This document shows, piece by piece, positions 1 through 13,135 of a stretch of 64,000 bases of DNA. The stretch is from NCBI GenBank assembly GCA_025345505.1, contig JANVCC010000018.1:59919848-59983847 (forward strand). The letters are read 5' to 3'. Source of the DNA: Todiramphus chloris collaris. Taxonomy: Eukaryota; Chordata; Aves; Coraciiformes; Alcedinidae. The notes below the pieces were generated by a model. That model did no database searches and was not told the DNA's origin. It saw nothing but the letters and a program-made list of their open reading frames with translations. The position numbers and the translations under genes are program-made. How positions within the stretch are numbered: the stretch's first letter is position 1; each line of letters opens with the position of its first letter.

Positions 1-2169
1 GAGAGATGATGACCCCCAAAAGACATAAATGATACAATTCCATGTAGTTATAATTCATAATCAAAATAATGTTTTTGACTACAGCATCCAGATTTGTTCA
101 GAAAGATATAAGGTGATGGTTCAGGTATTATTTCCTGCGGGAATTTATTCCAGTGACAAACATCCCTTACATTCGAAAATGTGGGTTTCAACTTGAATGG
201 CTTTAAGTTTTACCCATTTCTTCTTCTTACCTGGTTTTTTTTTTTTTTTTCCCCCACTAAATGTAGCAGCTATCTAGTACTTCTCATTTCTCCCTGTAAA
301 AGTGCCCAGGCACTGAACATTGACAGTATGAAGCACACCATCAGTGGTCTCCAAAAATGCTTAAAACCAGTTGGGTTTTCTGCTCTGCACCTGGAAGAAG
401 ATCTGTTTCCAACCAGTTCAGAGCGTGTAAAAGTCCAAGGCTCTTGCAGAATATGCCTTATATGCAGTGAAGGATAGCAAAACAATTCTAAGATTTGAAA
501 AGCAAGCAAAAAGAAGGGCCAAAAAACAACAATTCCAAATAGCAATTTATATCTTGAATGTTATGAATAAGAGAAAATAAAGAGTAGAAAAGTATTGCAA
601 TAGAGACTGTGAAATCATTATTAAGTTTCATTCTCCATTTGTTCCTAAAGAAATAAAAGATGTTGCCCTAACTAATTAAAATTCATCAAGTACCCTTGAA
701 TATTTGGGAAGAAAATGAAAAACTTATTCCTAACATAAAGCTGACACTAGAAGGCATCCATTTTGTTCTGTGAAGAGGAATCAATTACATGTCTATTTAT
801 AGTTTGTGAACTGGGATTACCAAATGTGGGCCTATGACTCGCATGGGTTCCCAGTGCTTGCTGTTGGACCACAGCACATGTGGTCTCTACACTTTCAGGA
901 TAAGACTCCAGCTCCTCCTGTGTGGCTGCCTCAAACGGTAAAGGTGTCCAAACAAGCCTGGCATAATGGAGCACTTCAACATCCCTCATCTTCCAAAAGC
1001 TACAGTGAAAGGTCTAACTAGGCAGTTATTTAATCTACTTATTCAATTAGGTTTTTTAACTGACCCTGGTTTTCTTTCATCTCCTTGAGAGTCCTGCAAA
1101 TGCGTATTTTTCTTTTTTTTTGGACCTGTAACAGCTTCTACTTTCTGAATCACCTTCATTTCAGGTAGTCACGGATCAGCATGAGAAAACCCCTCTGGTT
1201 CAAAACCTATGTTCCTGACACTCCTTGCTGGCTTTCAGCAGTAATTTTCTTCCTGTTTGCACTTGGGAAATCAAGTCTTAGAGAAGAAGTGCTGTGCCAT
1301 AAGAAGGATGCACTGCCTAGATGAGAGTCTGTACTAAAAGAAGTCTTGATAAAGGCAATTTCCCAAACAGCTTCATGAGCCCTCCGTTTCATGCAACTCG
1401 ATGTGACAAGGAGTACCTGAAGAAACCCCAAGTGGAGTTTATTTTTCATGTCAGCTGCTGCTACCTTACTTGGTGCTTAGGCTTTTGTCATCTCTCTGGT
1501 CTTGGGACCAGAGTCAGGGCTCTGTCAGTTAACAGTAAGCAATGGCCCCACTAAAGCTGCAGTTTTCCAGGGAGAAAAGGTTTGAGGTATCACTGTGTAT
1601 TTATAGAAACACTGTTTTGCTGAGCCATGGTTTATCTAACTGAATGAGAATCTGAAAGAACTGCTCGTTTATTAGTCCTCACATCAGCAAAAAACAAATA
1701 TTGAGAATTAATGAACTATATTTAAATGTCTACACAGCAGCAACTAAATATATAATAAAATTACAACTGTTAAATATCACAGAAAGGCCATCTTAAAAAA
1801 TAAAGAACCTGGAGTATGAACTTTAAATGAGCTTATGCTGTTTTTTAACCCAGGAATTAAATATATATATAGTAACAAATGATCTTTGCATTCAGCCATG
1901 AAATCCTACACCATCATAGATGTTTTTTTAACTCCTTTAGTCAACTCAGACAATCCTTCTAGAGGGAAAAATGTGAAGGTCATAAAAAAGTGCATACCAG
2001 AATATTACATGTAGGTATTTAGAGATGAATGAACTAAAGGCTTTCCCACTGGATTCATTTATTCTCCGAAGCAGCCCTTCATAAAAGATGGGTCTGTATG
2101 ATTAAAATATGGTGAACATTTTATAGTAAGTCTTTACAGTAGCAAGCTCTACAGCGTATTTCAATTCCC

Positions 2170-2222
2170 ATTCAAATGAGTCTTTCTATTGACTTTAAGG
2201 GGAGATGGATTGAGCCTTTTAA
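2170..2222. repeat. Degraded ancient amniote interspersed repeat (candidate)
   Basis: The motif ATTGACTTTAAGGGGAG followed by TGGATTGAGCCTTTTAA resembles the pattern CATTGACTTCAATGGGAG...GGATCGGGCCCTTAA. I remember this pattern as a recurrent old repeat in archosaur and turtle genomes. The family name is not certain and only about 50 bp remain recognisable. Confidence 0.35.
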
Positions 2223-3804
2223 CAGCAGTCTTCTGGTCCCATGTGCACTTATCTAAATCTACACTTACTGGGTTAGATGACTTGGTGGAGTTCCTTCTAG
2301 CATAATTTTAAAGTTTCTTTTGTATTAAAATCAAGTAGTTTAATTCTAATTGCAACATTTGATTCCTCAAATCTGAAATTTCTGTTATATAGAGCAAAGT
2401 TCCATTTGGAAAGTTTTTTATTGGGACAATTTATAAAATTTTTGTTCTTTGTTGAAATAGTATTGCATGAAACAAATTTTGTTTTCTGTTTGACACCAGT
2501 ACTTATTTATATTTTGTTTTACAATTGTATAGCAATTGAGTAGTCTGACTTCCTATAAGAACATTATATTATCTTTCAGTGCCCATAAATACTGCCAGTA
2601 AAGCAGAATATTCAGCCTGAAAGTTGTAGCAAATTGAAGCAAGAAAGGTGAATGCAGCCTTATGCTTGCTTGAATCTCATTAAAAAGTTTGAGATAGTGC
2701 ATTTTAGAGCAATATATTTTTAAATAATTTTTGAAGAGGTTCACATTAATTATATATCTGCATGTTTATGTATTTTTAATCTGCTTTAGATATAATAATT
2801 AATCCCATTTTATTTATTTTAAATGTCAAATTGTATTAAGCAGCACAAATTGTATACATCATAGAAAACATATCAAGAAAGAGATGACTGCACCTCACAT
2901 GTCTTACACCTGGGACCTGATTCTGTGGAATTTAGTGCCCCCAGGCATAATCTGCCATCTAAGATAGTCGTATGTTGTCATCAATGGATTTTGACCATAA
3001 AAGCAATATAGGCAGTGCTAAAGACAATTTAACCAACAGTATAAACCAGACTGTCATTTTCAACAACTTATCAGGACCCAGTGTGGAAACCTCTTCTGAG
3101 AGTAAACTCACAAAATACTACCCAGAAAGGGTCTGAGTTCCCTGAGGAAGTCAACAGAGCCAACATCTCAGGACCCAGTCCGGTGTGCTTTGCAGCGGGT
3201 AGCAGTGGTTGCTCGTTGTTTCAGGGGGTGTCTCCTAACCTAATGAGCTGGAGCTCAATAGCTACATCCACATGAAGCAGTGAAGAGTACAGGCCTAAGC
3301 ATTGCCCAGCCACTGCCAAGAATTAGCAGGCTGCTTGGCATGAGTTTGACCCATGGTTAGTTCACATTTAGATTATATCAGGGCATGTTTGGGGAGAATG
3401 TGGACATGTCTGGGGACAACATCACAGTATCCCAAGGACAGCTGCTATACCAGATTTTCATGAAAACCTGTATTTTCAAAACCATTTAGTGGCGCTGAAA
3501 TGTTCGGTAGATGAAGATTAACCCAGGGAGGGGATGTCAAAGTGGTTTTACTCTTCTACTCCTGTTAGAACCAGCTGCCTCTGCTTTGTGATATACTTGT
3601 AATACTCCTGTACAGCCCTCCAGTCAGACTAGACCACTGTGGTTGCTGTTCAGTATTATTTTCCTAATTATTTCTGCTCCTATAAAAGTTGAAGAAGTTT
3701 CCTGACAGGCTCTGGTTTTGGTAGTAGGAGGAAAGTATTCAGAACTGATTATGGTACTTAATTTTTAAAGAAAGAGGGAAGGCAAAGTACATAGATATTT
3801 CTTC

Positions 3805-4114
3805 TTAAATAAGTGGGCAGAACATATGATGGGTGCCAGCCAGGTCCTTAATAAAACGAATGATGTCTGTGTTCCCCAGAGGGCTCATGACGCCACTTTG
3901 GAGTTTGCAGTCAGCAAGAAGCAGCTCATATTGCACACCGCATGACACTGGAATAAGACTAATAAACATCAGGAAGTCCCCAACGGCTGCAAATTTGGCA
4001 GCGCTCTCTGAATTGGCTTGTCATGATGTTCGTGAACCTTGTGAACATACTTGGGCCCAGTTTCAAGTGGATAGTAGATCCCTGGCTTTTGATTTAAGGC
4101 ACCTCACTGTTTAA
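3805..4114 (-). pseudogene. Possible decayed coding relic (open frames in two phases)
   Basis: On the minus strand a frame is open from 4020 down to a TAA at 3805-3807 (71 codons between stops), with a protein-like segment containing GDFLMFISLIPVSCGVQYEL and SPLGNTDIIRFIKDLAG. A second minus-strand frame, offset by one phase, is open from 4103 to 3972 and contains YYPLETGPKYVHKV. Read together they look like one frame broken by an indel, as in a processed or decayed gene. The plus strand is also open here (93 codons, 3833-4114), which weakens the case. I could not identify a protein family, and there are no splice sites or promoter. It may be chance or a conserved noncoding element. Confidence 0.22.
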
Positions 4115-5821
4115 AAGAACCTGGTGACCGAAACCATAGAAGTGCTGCCTGTTGAAGCCCAAGGTGCACCAGCTAAGCAACAGGGAGCTGAAACTTGTGC
4201 AGTGCCTATCTGGTTTAAATAAGGCTATTAACATTCCTCACTAGCATTCTGATATACATGCGTTAGTATTAAAAATCTAATAAAAATATTCAAACCCCAT
4301 CTGGGAAGTAGTATTCTTGGTCGGTGCCGCTATTGTAAATTTTCATAGCTAAGTCACTGGCTTCTCGAAAAGAGTTTCTAATGGAAATGTTGATAGGCCA
4401 TTAGCTATGTACTGTGGCAAAAATGGCACTGCTATAGTACAAATAACCATGAGTCAGTTTAACAAATAATAAAATACTAGTAGATAGATGAGGCTTTAAG
4501 CCTACTCATTAGGCTCAGTTTCTGATGAGTTACAACAGACCACTTATTTCTTGTCCATAAACACTCCTAAGCAGTGCAGATTTGCCATGGATAAGGCTGG
4601 TGTGACAAAGTTTGTTTAGTCCTAAAATACAGTAGTCATAAAAATGCAAGAAACCACATATGGTGACATAGTGCCCTTAAGTCTGTAAAGTCAGAGGGAA
4701 ATTTTCTGCTTAAAAATTCTGATATTTTATAATAATGCCTGCTATCCTACTAAAAATTAGATATCTGTGGGAGCAGTTTAGAACAATGGGACTGCTAAGA
4801 ATATCATTACTAAAAAAGTGAAAGCATTGTCTGAAACGGTCTCCGGCTGGAGGGTTGTGTGGTGGGAAAATATTTTAATGGGGTTTCCTGTTAATGTGAT
4901 TGTTCTTAACATGTAACACTGGTATTGAAATACAGCAGAATGTTCACCATGTGCATTTCTCTAATAGATGGTAAGTACTTCATGGTGATTTTATGTTTAA
5001 AAACCCCTCTTTGCAATTTTTGCTCTGTATCATGATAAATAAATTCATGGCTAGTAGAGTGCATGCTTACATGACACATTTACATGAGAGTCCAAATGCG
5101 TTACAGTGTTGGATAGGCAGACCTGGGTAAGAAAGAAAAGTCATCAGAGCTTATGATATATACTGAGACAGCAGACCACACGGCAGCTCATGGGATCCAA
5201 GGCCAAGCCTACTCTTCTACCCCCAACACCACCAATAATTCACAGCTAAAGAGTCTTAGCCTGCAAACACTGATAATTTGTAACTGCTCACAAAGAAAAG
5301 TATTTGAAGTATTGCTCCGCAAGCATATAAAGTACAGGCAAAATTTGGCAAAAGTATGAGGTGAAAAGAAGTTAACTGGCACATTTTTATTAGTACCATT
5401 CTTCTGTCACTTGCCTATTGGTCATAGTATATAAACTCATAGCAAACATATTCCGTTAATAGGTTTATCTATACAGCAGTGTGTTTAAACCCAGTTTTAT
5501 AGAGAGTGATAGATGATTTCTGTGCAACATAACAAGTATATGCGATGATTTAGTAGTTTGGGTGTTAATGGATGCTAAGATATTTGCACGTTACAATACT
5601 TTAATAGTCCACTGCAATAAGATACCTACAATTTATGGCTAAAGCTTTTTATGCTCTTGTACTTTTTCCAGCTCTGTGTTAAATATTTTTTTCTTTGAAT
5701 GGCAAAATTCACAGTTGCCTCAGTGGAGATTTTAGGTTAAGCTGTCACCCACTTTTACCAGTTGTTCTTCTTACAAAACCAGTCATTATTGTGGGCTATC
5801 TTAAATACATTTCTGTCAGGT

Positions 5822-5878
5822 AAAGTGGAGGTCCTCTTTGAGAAAGAGGTCCTTCTCAAAGTGGAGGTTCCCTTTGAG
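5822..5878. repeat. Imperfect 36-bp tandem duplication with internal palindromes
   Basis: The unit AAAGTGGAGGTCCTCTTTGAG at 5822 recurs with two changes at 5858, a period of 36 bp. Within it, CCTCTTT-GAG-AAAGAGG is a perfect 7-bp-arm hairpin, and CTTTGAGAAA pairs with the later CTTCTCAAAG. No function is assigned. Confidence 0.8.
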
Positions 5879-6219
5879 ATAATGAAACGGGTGTTTCACC
5901 ATCTTATCTGAATTTCACATTTGTAAGTGGTCCTCCTCTACTTCACCTGGCATGGAAGCATACTTAAGGTAGTCCACAATAATGATGGGCTTCAAGTTGT
6001 CTCTCACACTTTACATGAAAATACGTCACACAGATGAGAGGATGAAAATCCTCAGTTCAGCATCATGCAAGTGCCACATGTATACTATGGTTCTGCACTT
6101 CTTTGGAAAACACAGAAATTACGCTAAGCTTTGTGTGAGTATAACCTCTTACTGCCCTACAGACAGAAACCTAGACTACAGAAATGATTCATGCAGATGG
6201 TTTGCTACAGCTTTGGCTT

Positions 6220-6260
6220 TATAGAATCATAGAAACATGTAGGTTGGAAAAGACCTTTAA
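6220..6260 (-). mobile_element. CR1 LINE 3' end fragment
   Basis: TATAGAATCATAGAAAC followed by GGTTGGAAAAGACCTTTAA is the reverse complement of the usual avian CR1 3' terminus (AAAGGTCTTTTCCAACC...TCTATGATTCTATA). It is probably part of the same insertion as the minus-strand RT fragment at 6424-6520, separated from it by a second, oppositely oriented CR1. Confidence 0.85.
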
Positions 6261-6284
6261 TATTATTTTTAATATTTATTATTA

Positions 6285-6423
6285 TTGAGACTTTCAAGAC
6301 CCGTCTGGATCTGTTCCTGTGTGGCCTGCCCTGGGTGTTCCTATGCTGCCAGGGGGGTTGGACTCGATGATCTCTGGAAGTCCCTTCCAACCCCTACCAT
6401 TCTATGATTCTGTGATTCTATGA
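6285..6423 (+). mobile_element. CR1 LINE 3' end, nested between minus-strand CR1 pieces
   Basis: A 5'-truncated CR1 begins in the TTTCAAGACCCGTCTGGA region, has the GGGTTGGACTCGATGATCTC and CCCTTCCAACCCCT blocks, and ends in the tail ATTCTATGATTCTGTGATTC...TGA. Only the last 140 bp or so is present, the usual state of CR1 copies. It abuts a minus-strand CR1 fragment directly on its right and lies 25 bp from another on its left, separated by AT-rich sequence. Confidence 0.93.
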
Positions 6424-6520
6424 ACACTCCTGCCCAACTTGGTGTCATCTGCAAACTTATGGAGGGTGCCCTTGATGCCCTCGTCCAGATCACTGATAAA
6501 GATATCAGACAGAACAAGAG
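6424..6520 (-). mobile_element. CR1 LINE reverse-transcriptase fragment
   Basis: Read on the minus strand it encodes DIFISDLDEGIKGTLHKFAD followed by DTKLGRSV, which carries the F/Y-A-D-D catalytic box of the CR1 ORF2 reverse transcriptase. About 32 codons remain and no functional protein is possible. It is a dead fragment of a LINE that copied itself by target-primed reverse transcription. Confidence 0.88.
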
Positions 6521-8993
6521 ATAGATTTAAACACTCATATAATACATGGAAAGATCTACAAGTATTTATGTTAACTAAAATACATATTAAATTTGCACTA
6601 TACATATGCTGATGCATCAATGGCATGGCACTTTCACAAGTGTAAATTACAATGGCATGATCTAGCTAGTACATACATAGTTAATTTAGTCTCACTTACT
6701 CAAAGTTCCCGCTGAGTGAAATTCTGAGCCAACAGAAACCAGTGAGATTTCAGTGATTTTTATGTGGCCCAGGACTTCCTATCCTGGGTTTCTAAAGGTG
6801 TGGTGTAGGTTAATTTACTTTTTCAGAGCTGCTGTGCAACACTAATTTATTTTCTCTGATTATTTTGTTGTTTAATTTCTAAGTATTATGGTTCATATAT
6901 AGTGAGAAATATATCACTATTTAAGGTATCGGAAACTCAGTTTTCACCAGTAGCGGGGAAACTTAAGAAATAAGGATTCCCTGGAATATATCTAAGATTC
7001 ATCTTCTGTGCTGGGCTACCCTATTCTCACTCTGCAAGCATATAGTACTGACATTGCCAAACGTTACCCCTAGCACTTGTCTTTATGGTTTCAGTGACTT
7101 CTAATGTGGAATATCTCTCCCTTCACAACTCAAAGCAGTTTCAGACTTGCTTACTAGAAAGGGAGAAGAGCAATCCATCAGTGGTGAAGCTTTGCAACAC
7201 TAAGAATATACCTTCGAAGTTTGTTTTCATGGTTCCACCATGGCATGAAACTTCCCTTAATATAGATGTAGTCCTATGGTGTTAATATACTCCAAGAAAA
7301 AAAAGAAATTAGGAATAAAGTGGAGGTTTAAATTAAATTCTCTCTTGTGACAGATTCTGCTGTGCTTCTGTAAAACAGTTTAAGGAGACTCACTGATACC
7401 TAAGGGACTGTTCACAGAAATGTAGCTAATGTAGCTAAAAGTATCAAACTGTCTCACCTGGGTTGTGGTAGAAGATCAGGCTGTTTTACGGAACAGCATT
7501 GGCTCATCTTCCAGATGCAGAGTCCACTGTTGCTTTCTAGGTCTTGTGCACCTTCTGCAAATAGCTGGCAAAAGATGACTGGTCATCTCAGTACGGTTTA
7601 TCAGGGCAGTAGCTCTGTCTCTCTCTCCAGAAAGAAAAGTTAGCAGATATTTTCAGACCTCCCAATCTTCCTGAACCTCCTTCCAGAAATATTCCTGCAT
7701 CCTGGGGGCTGGTGAAGGTGATGGCTGGGGACATATAGCATAATGCCAGGCCTTAGTACAAGGACCACTGAGATATGAGATGGAATCAATCTAATTTCAG
7801 GACAGCTGAAGACTGGGAGGGCACTGCTTATGCAACACTTTTACCAAATTACTTAATGGGCAAAGAAAGATATCTACAAAATTTATTAGCACACTCCTGC
7901 CTTTAATTACGTGCATTTGTTTTTGCTACTTATACTCAAGCTAATAAAAGGACCACTCTTTTCTGTATTGCAGATGTGTTTGAGAAACAGTCTAATATCA
8001 AAGCACTTCAAGAGCCACAGTATAAGGTATATCATGCATTCAAGTATTATTTTCAAGAACCTGCCTCTATTATTTCACTTTATCGAACAAATCCTTTGTC
8101 TTTGATTTTTTTTTTTCCAGAGAAATAATGGCAAAACATGAAATTAATACTTAGTTTATAGATATAAAAACAATACCAGAAACTGTTAATTAAACAGGAG
8201 ACTTTAGCTAGTATATGTTCTGTAGGCTTCCTGCCTGCAAACCTGTATACATTTACAGCTATTTACACTATTGACAGTGAGCAAGTAACACTTTCAAGTT
8301 CTCAGTTGTTTAAAGATGGTACATACTTTTTACATAAAAGTGAAATGTGAGCAAAATTGGTTTTATTCATATTTAAACAATTCATGGTGACTTGTTTGTT
8401 TGGGTGTTGTTTTGTTTTGGGTTTTTTTATTTGTCTAGCTTTAAAATAAAGAAGAAAAAAAAAAGGATAAGCAGAATTTATAAAAATATTTTCCAGTTAG
8501 ACTTTTGGATGGAAACTAAACAGACTTTTATGTTGAAGGGCAAAATAAAAAAAAAATGTGTGGTGGAGATAGAAATTGAAAGAAAACAAAAGGATGACCA
8601 TCCCTAGTAGTAAATAAGCTCTGCTATATTTCATAAAAACAAAATGAGGACTTTCATGGAGGCTGAAAAACACCCTGGATCTTTGGTGTTCATAAAATTA
8701 CAAATAGTTAATTCATCACGTGAAAAATTAGATTACACCAAAAAATATGACTGTATGCTTTCAAGAGCTTTTTCCACATTAAAAATGACGTGTTCCTGGC
8801 TTTAAAAGGCTTTAAAAGGTTTTTTAATGAGACTGTTTAAGGCAACGTTAACTGTAGAAAGCTTGGCTTCAATAAGAAGATTAGAAGATGTACCAGAATA
8901 TTAAATATTTTACATAGCGGAATGAAATATAGCCTTTCCCAGTGCAGTCTAGATTGTAAGAACTAGAATGATCAGGATACAAAATTCATTTTT
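6521..8993. other. Upstream flank, no gene recognised
   Basis: AT-rich sequence with chance ORFs only. Local features are a small inverted repeat near 6898-6925 (ATAGTGA...TCACTAT), T- and A-rich low complexity near 8400-8465, and a direct repeat GGCTTTAAAA at 8798-8817. Nothing else could be assigned. Confidence 0.55.
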
Positions 8994-9149
8994 AATGGAA
9001 CAGGTTGCCCAGGGAGGTGGTGGATTCACCATCCCTGGTGGTATCTAAAAGACATGCAGATGAGGTGCTTAGGGACATGGTTTGGTAGTGGGATTGTCTG
9101 TGTTAGGATCTTGAAGATCTTTTCCAACCAAAATGATTCTATGATTCCA
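8994..9149 (+). mobile_element. CR1 LINE 3' end (5'-truncated)
   Basis: Recognised from CAGGTTGCCCAGGGAGGTGG, then CACCATCCCTGGTGGTATCT, GGGACATGGTTTGGTAGTGG and the tail TTTTCCAACC...ATGATTCTATGATTCC. The order and orientation match the CR1 3'UTR. It is about 155 bp and noncoding. Confidence 0.93.
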
Positions 9150-10904
9150 TTAGAGAAAATAAAATAATCTGGTACCAGCAGTAATAGGAAAGTAGTGACA
9201 ATGTAACTAAAGACTCCATACAAGAATTTCAACAAAAGCAGCTATTCAGACAAGCACTGTATCAGGATGGTAAAGTTATTTTGCTTCAGTTCCAGAAGTG
9301 TGAATTTATATCATGCTAAAGACAATGTTCCAGTTAACCAAGGCAAATAGGTACCCTGTCAGTCAGGCTAAGAAGCCAATTTCACCAGCTCCTTAAGTTT
9401 CTTGTGTGCTATTGACTTTACAAGCTATCTTGACCATTCAAGCTTCTTGGGCAAGTTGATGGTGCCTTGAAAAACTAGAAAACAACCAACCAAACAAACG
9501 GTGTTTGTAAATCAATGCAGGGCAGTCATGTTTTTACTCTCGCTCTTTGTTTAATCCACTACCTTCTTTCCTCCATCATTCAAACAGAAATACAAAATGA
9601 ACAGAGCCAAGTACCCTAAGTTTTATGAGGCCTCTCTTAGGTATGGATAGTTTCTCATTTTATGAGCTGTTCCATCTGTCTTCACTCTCAAAACAGGTAG
9701 GTATGTGGGAAGAATAAGGAAGAGATCTTTTATAATTTGTGGTGCTTTCTTTAGTTATATGCTTTCAGCAGAAATGGAGATCTTTCTCTCTTAACACTGA
9801 GGTATACTGTAGCATGTGGCTCAAGCCGTGAAGTGCTGGCTAGTTCATCTATGTAAATTACAAATTTTGTAACCTTGTGATTTTCTAAACCAGTTAACAC
9901 GTGTTTATACAAGACTGCAGTCACTACTTGTAGCAGAAATGTACATGACTGTGTCCATCCAGTTTGTTTGCTAACATGATGATAGCTTATTTGTTTTAGC
10001 AGAGTTTCAGTGTTTATATCACAAATGGTCCTTGTTTCCTTCTAACCTAAGTGCAGTCTCATAGAATGTATTTATGCTAGCAGTTAATGGCAATTGTAAC
10101 AGCAAGGAAACCTGAAGGGACATGAAGCATCAGGAGGGATTACAGAACAGAAGATCATTTTGCATTTGGGAAGGGGGCAGCTTACTCTGGGGGGATCCAA
10201 CTTACTCTGTAACTCTGAAAATTAGAGAACATAACCTAATAATTTGAGAATGAAAATTCCTACTCACTGTACTTGTCATACTTAAGGATCAGGATGTACC
10301 ACAGGACCAATTTGGTTTGACAGGAGGCATGGGTTCAGCTCCCGCTGCTGGTATTAAAGAATTGTTTCACCCTGGGGAAGTACTTTAACTAGCCTGTTTG
10401 TTTTGGTTTGGTTTCTTTTTTTTCTTCTACACCCTTAAATTTGAAGCTCTGCAGGAAGGTTCTTTCCTTTTCATTAGATGGTCATGTAGCAGCCAGTATA
10501 ACAGAGCCACACCCTGGACTGATAGGCATTTTATTTCTGAAAGCAAGAATAAATCTCAAAGTCTCTATTGTTTTCACAGAGCAGTGTTAATTTGGGTTTT
10601 ATAAATCTCTCTGATGTGTGTGAAGCTTTGATATGGAATTCAGAGAAAGATTCCATCATGTTTAGCATCATTTTAGCTGTCTCTGCAGGATCATCCTGTT
10701 ATCCCTATAGGGACTTTATTTGCCCACCTTTGCTTCTTCTTTCTTTAAAAACCTTTCCCCAGGACTTGTGTAATATGTTGCATTGTTCTAATTGATGGGG
10801 GCTGACAGGATTCTTTTCAAAGCTTGTCAGTGTTCCTCTTTAATTAGCCAAAAAGACCACTGCTGAGTGACAGGAGTGTATTCTTCCCACAGGTTCCCCA
10901 ACCC

Positions 10905-10922
10905 CAGCTACTAGAGGGCATG
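10905..10922 (+). promoter_or_regulatory. CTCF-like motif
   Basis: CTACTAGAGGGCA at 10908-10920 matches the CTCF core (CCACTAGAGGGCA-type) at all but one position. It lies about 10 kb upstream of the CpG-island promoter. Occupancy is not known. Confidence 0.4.
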
Positions 10923-13135
10923 TAAGATGGGACCTGAGGGTAGCAATCAATTTCTGGTTTCCAGAATAACATTGTTGGATGATAACCACCATGAGGTCAT
11001 GAAGCTAGTTGATGGAAGTTTTTTTTTTAAATTAGAAGCTTCCAATGCTGTAAACTTACCCTCCTCTTACTGTAGTTCCAGTGTAACTAAAATCAACATA
11101 TAGCTTGAAACAAACACTAAATCTGCACCTAAAGACTCTTTTCCATACCTGTGGATTTCTTTTTCCTTTTCCCTTGACTTCTGCATGTGTGTTTTTTCAT
11201 ATATTTAGTATTTAAAACTTGCCCGAGCACTAGAGCAAATACTAGTTTAAGATACCTGTGGAGGTGGAAGAAGTGTCACTGACAACATTCACCACCTGCT
11301 TCTTCTGTAAGAGAGAGGATTTGTTTACAGCCTTATGAAGTACCTTCGGTACCTGCATAACCGAAGCTATGGACTTCTGCAGCATCTGTCCAACTCAGAC
11401 TTTGTACAGTTCCCTGATAAGAATTCTTCATGCTTTATTTCCTTGTTTTCTGTAAAATGGTGCTAGAAGTACTTATGCACATTACAAGGAGTAAAATACA
11501 TCACTGATGTATGACTACATGCCAGGGAAAGCTCAAAAAATGGTTAAGTATTCTTTTAATATAATGCATCTTCTACATTACAGTACTAATGGAATTATTT
11601 TACAAAGTGAGTGGAAGATGCCAAAATTAAAATTTAAAAAATCTGAAGCAACAAAACAAGAGATGAAAGCTCTCAAGAGACTTAGTTAAGACATAAAGAA
11701 TGGTGCCTTAATCTTAAATGAAACTCTACTAAATGTGAAGTACTATTAAGCTGCCTATTAATCTTACTAAATTGCCTCAAAATTCTAATTTAACTGTAAA
11801 CATTTATATAAATTAGATAATTAAATATCATATGGACAATAAATCTTTCAACTATTTGTGTACAAACTACAGATGTGATTATTTGCAATACAACTATGAT
11901 ACATATTGAGTCACTTCAAAAACAACCTGATCACAAAGGGAAAAAATACAAGCCAATGTCAACACCTTGTTATCTCAACATTACAAATGGCATGAAACTC
12001 AGCTGTTACAAGAGTGTAATTCCTCCTTCCATGGACATTTCTTGCAGATAATGCTTACAGGTTGCAACTACTACAGAACCTCAGAAGCATTCAGACTGAG
12101 AATTCTCTCCTACTGAAGATCTCATTTAAGACTGTTCTTTAGGTCTGTTTCTCCATCATTAAAATCTGTAAGAACTTCAATTGCCAAGTACTTCCTAGAA
12201 TTGAAATTACAGATATTGTTTTTCCTTACTTTAATTTTCATCAAAATATTAGTGACATTAGATAAAAAATACCAAACCACTATATTTCTACCTGTACAGT
12301 CTGAGAAACTTATTTTTGTGGTTCTTTTTTTCTGATGGAGGAAATCTACCTCCTCTACAGGGAACTAGCAGCACTCATCCTTCCTGGCTGTCAGTTGGCA
12401 CTATGTCAGGCAATATTGCTTTGCTTTTCCGGATTGGTCCTATTTTTCTGAAACATATTTCTTGTTTTAAGAAAGTATTAATTACTTCAGCAGTACCTCT
12501 CCCTTCTAGAAATTCCTGTTTCACATTATAAGAGAAAGTTCCTGGCTACCTGAGCAAACTAACTTCACTTGCCCTCTGTTAATGTTTTCCTCCTGAAACT
12601 CTTCCATCATGACAAAATGGTTTTAAAACTTTCATACAGGTGAAAACAAATCTGATGCAGTAACATCCCTGCTTTTCTCCTGACACTCTGATATAGATGC
12701 CATTACCATTCATCTTCAGAAGTGAAGGTACCAGGAAAACATGGGAAAACATCTCTGCCACATCACCCAGAAGTGGGTGGAGAGAAGAAAGGGCTGCAGC
12801 AGAGGCCCCGCCTCCTCCTTACCAATCCAGCAAAGTCAATTCATCTCTTACTTTGCATAACTAACTGCATATTTACACAACTGACATAGCATGTCCTCTT
12901 GCTGCCAACTATGGTAAAATCATACCTTAACTATTGTACTGTTAGAGCACAGCCATGATACCACCTATCTGAGCATCATAACTGTGGTTTATATTACCTA
13001 AGATACGGAACTATTTATTTATTAATTCCCTCCCCCCCCCGTCCAAGTAGGTAATATTAACCTGCATTCATAACAGAGTTATTTTCAAAATCTTTGCTTG
13101 TTTGTAAAAACAAAGCCTAAGGAAAATTGATACAC

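Larger units (their letters stand above)
1..6219. other. Upstream flank, no gene recognised
   Basis: AT-rich DNA with only short chance ORFs. It contains a T16 run at 235-250, a short AT repeat near 1861-1871, an old-repeat relic near 2170-2222, an open-frame island at 3805-4114 (described separately) and a hairpin-forming repeat at 5822-5878. No splice-bounded exon, promoter or RNA gene could be supported. Confidence 0.6.
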
